A stretch of 11,596 nucleotides of DNA from Bacteroidota bacterium (GTDB lineage Bacteria > Bacteroidota > Bacteroidia > Chitinophagales > LD1): NCBI GenBank assembly GCA_947457525.1, contig CANGXE010000024.1, positions 1 through 11,596 on the forward strand, given 5' to 3'. The translations under genes and the position numbers were made by a program. Below are positions 6,936-11,596 of the stretch, piece by piece. The notes beneath the pieces are model-generated. The model did not search any database. It was not told where the DNA came from and saw only the letters and a list, made by a program, of their open reading frames with translations. Numbering within the stretch: position 1 is the stretch's first letter; the number at the start of each line of letters is the position of its first letter.

Positions 6936-8180
6936 ATGGATATTCAAAGTATAAAAAATAGATTCGGCATTATCGGAAGTTCTCCGGGTTTGCATCATGC
7001 TATCAGCATTGCAGAGCGTGTTGCGGGCACACATTTAACTATTTTAATCACCGGGGAGAGTGGCGTGGGGAAAGAAGTTTTTTCGCATATCATTCATCAA
7101 CTCAGCACCCGAAAACACAATCCGTTTATTGCTGTTAACTGTGGAGCCATTCCAGAGGGAACTATTGACTCCGAATTATTTGGTCATGAGAAAGGGGCAT
7201 TCACCGGAGCCAGCGATCAGCGCAAAGGTTATTTTGAAACAGTAGCCGGTGGAACTATTTTTTTAGATGAGGTTGGAGAACTGCCTTTAGGCACGCAAGC
7301 ACGATTGCTTCGCGTTTTAGAAACAGGTGAATACATCCGTGTAGGTTCTTCAAAAGTTATGAAAACAGATGTGCGTGTCATTGCTGCTACAAATGTAAAT
7401 TTACAAGAAGCAGTTCGTGCCGGACGTTTTCGTGAGGACTTGTATTATCGCTTATCTACCGTGCCTATTTACATTCCGCCATTGCGCGAGCGAGGCGAAG
7501 ACATTTACTTGTTGTTTAGGAAATTTGCCACTGATTTTTCAGAGAAAAATAAAATTCCATCGGTTAAACTGACAGACGATGCCAAGAAATTGGTGTTGAA
7601 CTACCCATGGCCGGGCAATGTACGTCAACTGAAAAACGTAGCGGAACAAGTTTCTATATTGGCTATTGATAAAGAGGTAACGGCTACAGAGCTTTCGGAG
7701 ATTGTACCGGACATTACTCAAACACGGTTGCCGGCTTTAGCTGAAGCAAGATATGAGAGCGGTGGAAGTAATTTTACGGAGCGTGAAATCCTTTACAAGT
7801 TGATTTTTGATTTGAAGAAGGATTTGAATGATCTGAAGCAGTTTGTTTATGACATCACTAAGCAGCAAATGAATGGCAACAATTCATTTGATCAAACGGT
7901 TAGTCGCCCACAATTTTCAGTCGCTCAACCCACTTCGTCAGATAGCAACCCTATAGTGTTGCCACAGCAAAACAATAACCAGCCGGTGTTTATCAATGAC
8001 AAATCGTTTGAAGAACACGAAACGATTGATGAATCGTTATCCATTTTAGATAAAGAAAAAGAACTTATTCTAAAAGCTTTGAAAAAGCACCGCAACAAAC
8101 GGAAAGATGCGGCAACAGATTTGGGGATTTCAGAGCGTACATTGTACCGAAAGATTAAAGAATATGATATTGATATTTAG
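6936..8180 (+). CDS. Sigma-54-dependent transcriptional activator without a sensor domain (AAA+ plus Fis-type HTH)
   Basis: 414-residue enhancer-binding protein that would remodel sigma-54 RNA polymerase by ATP hydrolysis. The AAA+ domain fills residues about 8-245: Walker A GESGVGKE (40-47), the sigma-54 contact loop GAFTGA (87-92), Walker B TIFLDE (107-112), and arginine-finger region GRFREDLYYRL (163-173). A Gln/Asn-rich linker (about 262-365) follows, then a Fis-type helix-turn-helix (about 373-414; KRKDAATDLGISERTLYRKI). There is no receiver, GAF or PAS domain; only about seven residues precede the AAA+ core. ATG 6936 (MDIQSIKNRFG) is preferred over the in-frame TTG at 6930, because homologues I recall begin with MDIQSIK. 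Located between miaB and a nucleosidase-like gene, 3 bp apart from the latter. Target promoters are not identifiable here. Confidence 0.92.
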   Translation: MDIQSIKNRFGIIGSSPGLHHAISIAERVAGTHLTILITGESGVGKEVFSHIIHQLSTRKHNPFIAVNCGAIPEGTIDSELFGHEKGAFTGASDQRKGYFETVAGGTIFLDEVGELPLGTQARLLRVLETGEYIRVGSSKVMKTDVRVIAATNVNLQEAVRAGRFREDLYYRLSTVPIYIPPLRERGEDIYLLFRKFATDFSEKNKIPSVKLTDDAKKLVLNYPWPGNVRQLKNVAEQVSILAIDKEVTATELSEIVPDITQTRLPALAEARYESGGSNFTEREILYKLIFDLKKDLNDLKQFVYDITKQQMNGNNSFDQTVSRPQFSVAQPTSSDSNPIVLPQQNNNQPVFINDKSFEEHETIDESLSILDKEKELILKALKKHRNKRKDAATDLGISERTLYRKIKEYDIDI

Positions 8181-8183
8181 GGT

Positions 8184-8858
8184 ATGAAGTTATTGTTAGT
8201 AGTACCCAATGAAGCTTTGGTTCATGGATTGGTAGCACATTTCAATTCGGAGTTTACGCCAAATGCAGAACATAAATTTTTGCTTCACGCCAAATGGCTT
8301 CACCATGAAGTGGATGTAATTGTTGCGTTAGGTTTTTCTACTTCATTGACGTATCAATTGACAAAAGCTTTAGGTCGGCAGAAGTATCATTTAGCACTAA
8401 AAATCTCTTTGGCTGCTGCCTACTCGGCTACAACAGTAGCAGATACAATTTTAAATATAGTGAACGAAAAGCCGGCAGATGTCGGTGAACAAACAATAGA
8501 TGGTTGGCAAGATGTGTATGATTTGAATTGGTTGAATCGTGAAGATGCGCCTCATGTGCGTGGTGGTTTTGTAAACATGACTAATGCCTATATGAATGTG
8601 TTCATGCCCTTTAAAAAAGTGGTGGGTTTAACGGTAAATCATCAAGCCGACACATCTTTAGTAGTTTACCGGAAAGAGCGATACAAAGCGGAGGTAGAAA
8701 CAGCGGATGGACTTGCTTTTGTATATGCCTGCTTAGCTGAGCAACAAACTTACTATCATTTAGCAGTTGTAAATCGTAATTTGACTGACGAGGTAAACCA
8801 AAACAACACGGAGTCAGTTGTACTACATTTACTCACTGATTTAATTCAAATATTATAG
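8184..8858 (+). CDS. Divergent futalosine hydrolase (MqnB)-like nucleosidase-fold protein, probably altered or inactive
   Basis: 224 residues, cytoplasmic. The overall layout follows futalosine hydrolase, the nucleoside-phosphorylase-fold enzyme of the alternative menaquinone pathway: MKLLLVVPNE start, HEVDVIVALGFSTSLTYQLTKAL (41-63, family pattern D-x-LxTGVGxxxTxYxLxKAL), ADVGEQTIDGWQDVYDLNW (98-116, family FADLGAED...F.S.FELGL), VGLTVNHQAD (147-156), VETADGLAFVYACL (171-184, family VESMEGAAFxYVC) and a terminal amphipathic helix. Key family residues are changed: the N-x-G-x-A-G loop reads KISLAAA (73-79), the Met-Glu of the ribose-binding motif reads Ala-Asp (174-175), and the R-x-x-S-N segment reads LAVVN (193-197). 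The reading frame is intact and tightly packed in the operon, so it looks maintained. It may be inactive, act on another nucleoside, or have a non-catalytic role. The family assignment rests on recalled motifs, not an alignment. Confidence 0.6.
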   Translation: MKLLLVVPNEALVHGLVAHFNSEFTPNAEHKFLLHAKWLHHEVDVIVALGFSTSLTYQLTKALGRQKYHLALKISLAAAYSATTVADTILNIVNEKPADVGEQTIDGWQDVYDLNWLNREDAPHVRGGFVNMTNAYMNVFMPFKKVVGLTVNHQADTSLVVYRKERYKAEVETADGLAFVYACLAEQQTYYHLAVVNRNLTDEVNQNNTESVVLHLLTDLIQIL

Positions 8859-8884
8859 TTTTATTCATTCTTCAAAACACCATC

Positions 8885-9415
8885 ATGGCATACAATACGC
8901 TTATCGAACAATATCGTGCAAACAGAAAAATCACTGACCCTAAGTTTTTAAAGTTAGTACGTAGTGGATTTTTGTTTAATATGTTTTTATTAGGGAAATT
9001 ACCTATGGGCTTCATCGCTCGCCTAAAAGTGAAATCGGTAGACGCAGAGCGATGTCAAATCACTGTGCCATTTCGTTGGGTGAACCAAAATCCGTTTGGT
9101 TCAACTTATTTTGCTGTGTTGGCTATGGCTGCAGAGATGAGTTCCGGCATGTTGGCGTTGATGGCCACACAAGACTCAAAGCCATCCGTGAGCATGTTGG
9201 TTACAAAGTTGGAAGCTAAGTTTGTGAAAAAAGCTACGGGTCTGACAACGTTTACTTGCAACGATGGCGCTATTATTAATGCTGCTGCCGAGAAAGCCAT
9301 TGCTACCGGAGAAGGACAAAGCGTGGTTTGCTACTGTGTAGGTAAATCGGAAAGTGGCGAAATAGAAGCTGAGTTTTTAGTGGAGTGGAGTTTCAAAGCA
9401 CGCTCAAAAAAATAA
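8885..9415 (+). CDS. DUF4442 family hotdog-fold protein (putative thioesterase)
   Basis: 176-residue protein of the DUF4442 family, which belongs to the hotdog superfamily together with PaaI-like acyl-CoA thioesterases. Characteristic segments are FLFNMFLLGKLPMGFIARLKVKSV (29-52), the central helix stretch NPFGSTYFAVLAMAAEMSSG (69-88), and VTKLEAKFVKKATG (106-119), followed by strands up to FLVEWSF near the C-terminus. No signal peptide. Enzymatic activity and substrate are unproven for this family; an acyl-CoA or acyl-ACP substrate is an inference from the fold. The gene follows the nucleosidase-like gene by 26 bp and precedes hldD by 3 bp, so co-transcription with hldD is likely. Confidence 0.85.
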   Translation: MAYNTLIEQYRANRKITDPKFLKLVRSGFLFNMFLLGKLPMGFIARLKVKSVDAERCQITVPFRWVNQNPFGSTYFAVLAMAAEMSSGMLALMATQDSKPSVSMLVTKLEAKFVKKATGLTTFTCNDGAIINAAAEKAIATGEGQSVVCYCVGKSESGEIEAEFLVEWSFKARSKK

Positions 9416-9418
9416 GCA

Positions 9419-10405
9419 ATGGTAAAAATTGTGGTGACCGGAGCTGCGGGTTTCATTGGTAGCTTTTTGGCTCAACAGCTTAATGCTTTGGGGTATAATG
9501 ATTTGATTTTAGTCGACCATTTTGATGAACCAGAAAAACTATCCAACCACATCAATTTAAAATGTAGTCAAAAAATTGACCGCGACCAGTTCTTAGAATG
9601 GTTTACTGATGAGGCTGAAGACATCAGTTTTGTTTTTCATATAGGCGCCAGAACTGACACTACGGAGTTTAATTTTCGGGTACTTGATTCGTTGAATTTG
9701 AGTTACACCAAAGCAGTATGGGAGATTTGCACCGTGAAGCAAATTCCCTTGGTTTATGCTTCATCTGCCGCAACTTATGGTTTAGGTGAGTATGGTTTTG
9801 ATGATGACGAGCAGAAAATTCCAGATTTAAAACCGCTTAATCCTTACGGTTTGAGCAAACAATTGTTTGATGTTTTTGCTTTAGAACAAAAGCAAACTCC
9901 TCCATTTTGGTGTGGTTTAAAATTTTTTAATGTTTATGGCCCGCAAGAGAACCACAAAGCACGAATGGCCTCGGTGGTATATCACGCTTTTCATCAAGTT
10001 AAATCAACGGGGAAAGTAAAGTTGTTTCAAAGCCACTTGGACGATTACAAAGATGGAGAGCAGTTGCGCGATTTTATTTATGTAGAGGATGTAGCAAATG
10101 TCTGTCTGTTTTGGATGGAACAATTTTCTGTAGGGAAAGCCAGCGAAACTAATTCAGGCATTTATAATTTAGGCACCGGAGTGGCACGAAGTTTTAATGA
10201 TTTAGCTAAGGCAATTTTCACTGCACTTTATCTTCCAATTCAAATAGAGTATATTCCTATACCCGAAGATATTCGCGACAAGTATCAGTATTACACTCAA
10301 GCCAAGATGAGTAAACTTGCTAAACAAGGCTACGAAAAGTCATTCACTGCTTTGGAGGAAGGTGTACGAAAATACGTTAACTATTTGTCCGGATTTGAAC
10401 ATTAA
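9419..10405 (+). CDS. hldD: ADP-L-glycero-D-manno-heptose 6-epimerase
   Basis: 328-residue short-chain dehydrogenase-type epimerase (also called rfaD) that converts ADP-D-glycero- to ADP-L-glycero-beta-D-manno-heptose, the last step in making the heptose donor for lipopolysaccharide inner core. The NADP-binding glycine motif is VTGAAGFIGSF (6-16). Family-specific stretches are HIGARTDTTEFNF (74-86), YASSAATYG (113-121, active-site serine region), NPYGLSK with Tyr143 and Lys147 (141-147), GLKFFNVYGPQENHKARMASV, GEQLRDFIYVEDV, and DIRDKYQYYTQAKMSKL near the end. Length is normal. ATG 9419 follows the preceding stop by 3 bp. It is last in the co-directional run, and its stop codon overlaps that of the convergent DUF2490 gene. 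Its position places envelope biosynthesis in the same transcript as tRNA modification. Confidence 0.95.
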   Translation: MVKIVVTGAAGFIGSFLAQQLNALGYNDLILVDHFDEPEKLSNHINLKCSQKIDRDQFLEWFTDEAEDISFVFHIGARTDTTEFNFRVLDSLNLSYTKAVWEICTVKQIPLVYASSAATYGLGEYGFDDDEQKIPDLKPLNPYGLSKQLFDVFALEQKQTPPFWCGLKFFNVYGPQENHKARMASVVYHAFHQVKSTGKVKLFQSHLDDYKDGEQLRDFIYVEDVANVCLFWMEQFSVGKASETNSGIYNLGTGVARSFNDLAKAIFTALYLPIQIEYIPIPEDIRDKYQYYTQAKMSKLAKQGYEKSFTALEEGVRKYVNYLSGFEH

Positions 10406-10413
10406 TTATCCGG
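10389..10413. terminator. Inverted repeat across the overlapping convergent stop codons
   Basis: CCGGAT (10389-10394) and ATCCGG (10408-10413) are perfect complements separated by 13 bases that include the shared TTAA stop overlap (10402-10405). This could fold on both transcripts and act as a weak bidirectional terminator, but neither side is followed by a clear T-tract. Both arms lie in coding sequence, so chance is a real alternative. Confidence 0.3.
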
Positions 10414-11157
10414 CAGCATTGGTGTATTTACTTCAGGCACATTAGTCGGAGCAACAGGTTTCCCTCTCCCCTTTTTCTTGAAATCGGATATTTCTATAAA
10501 ACACCCTACCACCAAGAAATCACGTCCCGTTTCATCATTAATTTTATAATCAAATTGGTGAAGGTACCCAACTTGCAGCGCTACTATCTTATTGATTTTA
10601 TAATTTAACCCAATCTGTGCGCGGTTGCGCTCAAAATAAGGCTCTTTATCTGTAAAAAACAACTCGTTACTCAACTGGGCAGTGAAAGGCTTGTAACCTT
10701 TTTTATCTTTTCCAAAAGGGATAGATATACCTAAGCGATAGCGAAATCTATTTCTATATCCAGAACTTGTAAATCTAAATTCTGCACGGTAGCGTTGTTC
10801 AATACGTAAAATCCAAATGGGGTGTTGAAGTATAACTTGTGGCCATAATCTAAACTCAGCATTGTTTTTAGGTCGTATGAAATTGCCACCTTCGCGATAA
10901 GTATCGTAGTCTCCGGCAGCAAGCGTGAGGACTACATTTGGATGAGCTTTGAAATTTACGCCTGCTTTATGCTCATGATAGTGAAAATGGTGATAAAATC
11001 GAAGTGAGCGGAGTTGTGCTTCGGCAAACACACTCCATTTTTTGTGAACGTTTAATTTGATGTTTATAATATTCCAACTTCCTAAATCAAATCGGGTATT
11101 TGCCATGGATTGCCGATGTGATAGTACGATAGAAAAAAATATAATTAAGTATCGCAT
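10402..11157 (-). CDS. DUF2490 family outer-membrane beta-barrel protein
   Basis: 251 residues from the chosen start. DUF2490 proteins are predicted outer-membrane barrels of unknown function, common in Bacteroidota. Family-typical stretches: DLGSWNIINIKLNVHKKWSVFAEAQLRSL (near the N-terminus), AGDYDTYREGGNFIRPKNNAEFRLWPQ, IEQRYRAEFRF, GYRNRFRYRLGISIPFGK, LSNELFFTDKEPYFERNRAQIGLNYK, and VGYLHQFDYKINDETGRDFLVVGCFIEI. The start at 11157 (MRYLIIFFSIVLSHRQSMA) gives a proper signal peptide with cleavage after about residue 19; the longer frame from 11220 would put 21 non-signal residues in front and was not used. After the last barrel strand the protein has a tail of roughly 25 residues, Lys/Arg-rich and then Pro-rich, which I do not recall as typical of the family. 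Convergent with hldD with a 4-bp overlap. Confidence 0.85.
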   Translation of the reverse strand: MRYLIIFFSIVLSHRQSMANTRFDLGSWNIINIKLNVHKKWSVFAEAQLRSLRFYHHFHYHEHKAGVNFKAHPNVVLTLAAGDYDTYREGGNFIRPKNNAEFRLWPQVILQHPIWILRIEQRYRAEFRFTSSGYRNRFRYRLGISIPFGKDKKGYKPFTAQLSNELFFTDKEPYFERNRAQIGLNYKINKIVALQVGYLHQFDYKINDETGRDFLVVGCFIEISDFKKKGRGKPVAPTNVPEVNTPMLPDN

Positions 11158-11184
11158 TTTTTGCAACGTGATAAAGTTCTTGGG

Positions 11185-11192
11185 CAAATGTA
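11185..11192 (-). promoter_or_regulatory. Candidate -7 element for the DUF2490 gene
   Basis: On the minus strand this reads TACATTTG, an exact TAnnTTTG match 27 bp before the chosen start at 11157. Its position downstream of the alternative start at 11220 supports the shorter protein. No convincing -33 partner at 19-21 bp. Confidence 0.35.
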
Positions 11193-11294
11193 TAAGGATG
11201 TTCCAAAAATTACTCTCCAATTTATTGAGTTCTTACTACTCGGTTTTTTAGTTAAATAATTTCTTTACTTTTATTTATCAATATAATACAGATA

Positions 11295-11596
11295 ATGAAA
11301 AATGTGCTTATCGGTTTAGTGCTTGCCTCCACACTTTTGGGATGCAACTTAGATGCAACGAAAAAAGAGAATGGTTCATTCTATGTAAACGGAACAGTAT
11401 ATAAAGTAGATGAAAATGGTGTAGCAGTGAGCTATTTCAATAATACTACCTTACTTATTCAATTAACAGCAGGAAGCAGTCAAACCTTTGCCACTTCTTT
11501 TCAGTTGGATTTAAACCAAATTGATGTTCCTGTTGCTATAGACTCCGCTGCTGAAGGTGTTTTTTACATTGGCGCAAATAGTGCTGTTCAATATTT
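11295..11596 (+). CDS. Putative lipoprotein, partial (runs off the right edge)
   Basis: One hundred codons are visible before the window ends, with no stop. The product begins MKNVLIGLVLASTLLGC, a short signal with lipobox LLGC (Cys17), so a type II signal peptide and membrane anchoring are predicted. After the anchor come a short Lys-rich linker and GSFYVNGTVYKVDENG, a strand-rich start seen in many small Bacteroidota lipoproteins, followed by alternating hydrophobic strands. I do not recognise a family. It is divergent from the DUF2490 gene across a 137-bp gap; a weak -7-like TACTTTTA at 11266-11273 may drive it. Function unknown. Confidence 0.75.
   Translation, partial: MKNVLIGLVLASTLLGCNLDATKKENGSFYVNGTVYKVDENGVAVSYFNNTTLLIQLTAGSSQTFATSFQLDLNQIDVPVAIDSAAEGVFYIGANSAVQY

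Noticed and set aside
11158..11220. Longer DUF2490 start at 11220
   Set aside because: The extra 21 residues precede a good signal peptide, and an exact -7-like element lies at 11185-11192, inside that extension.
1..11596. Mobile elements, CRISPR arrays, tRNA or rRNA genes
   Set aside because: Looked for in all gaps; no transposase or integrase motifs, no regularly spaced repeats and no cloverleaf-like sequence seen.

Overview
The window looks like a chromosomal segment from a Bacteroidota bacterium, probably near the Chitinophagales or Sphingobacteriales. The evidence is a type IX secretion C-terminal sorting domain, a TonB-dependent receptor paired with HmuY-like surface proteins, a DUF2490 barrel protein, TAnnTTTG-like -7 promoter elements and the near absence of Shine-Dalgarno sequences. 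Base composition is even and AT-leaning. I see no RNA genes, insertion sequences, integrases or CRISPR repeats.

Left part (about 20-4671, minus strand): a three-gene surface uptake locus. In transcription order it encodes a secreted, T9SS-anchored protein with two HmuY-like modules, a TonB-dependent receptor carrying a heme-receptor-like YRAP...NPNL signature, and a lipoprotein that also has two HmuY-like modules. Upstream of the first two genes lies an almost identical 21-bp site made of two TTGTCAT heptamers at 11-bp spacing. This is the layout of a PHO box, so the locus may be controlled by a PhoB-type (OmpR-family) response regulator. This is the most interesting signal in the window.

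Middle part (4767-10405, plus strand): a small conserved Bacteroidota protein is divergent from the uptake locus. After a 152-bp gap comes a tight five-gene run: miaB (tRNA methylthiolation), a sigma-54-type AAA+ activator with no sensor domain, a nucleosidase-like protein that resembles futalosine hydrolase MqnB but has lost most family motifs, a DUF4442 hotdog protein, and hldD (ADP-heptose epimerase for lipopolysaccharide core). Gaps of 13, 3, 26 and 3 bp suggest one transcript starting near an inverted repeat upstream of miaB.

Right part (10402-11596): a minus-strand DUF2490 outer-membrane barrel gene converges on hldD. The two stop codons overlap in a shared TTAA inside a short inverted repeat. 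A divergent lipoprotein gene runs off the right edge. No gene-free stretch exceeds 300 bases; the longest are 5292-5443 and 11158-11294.
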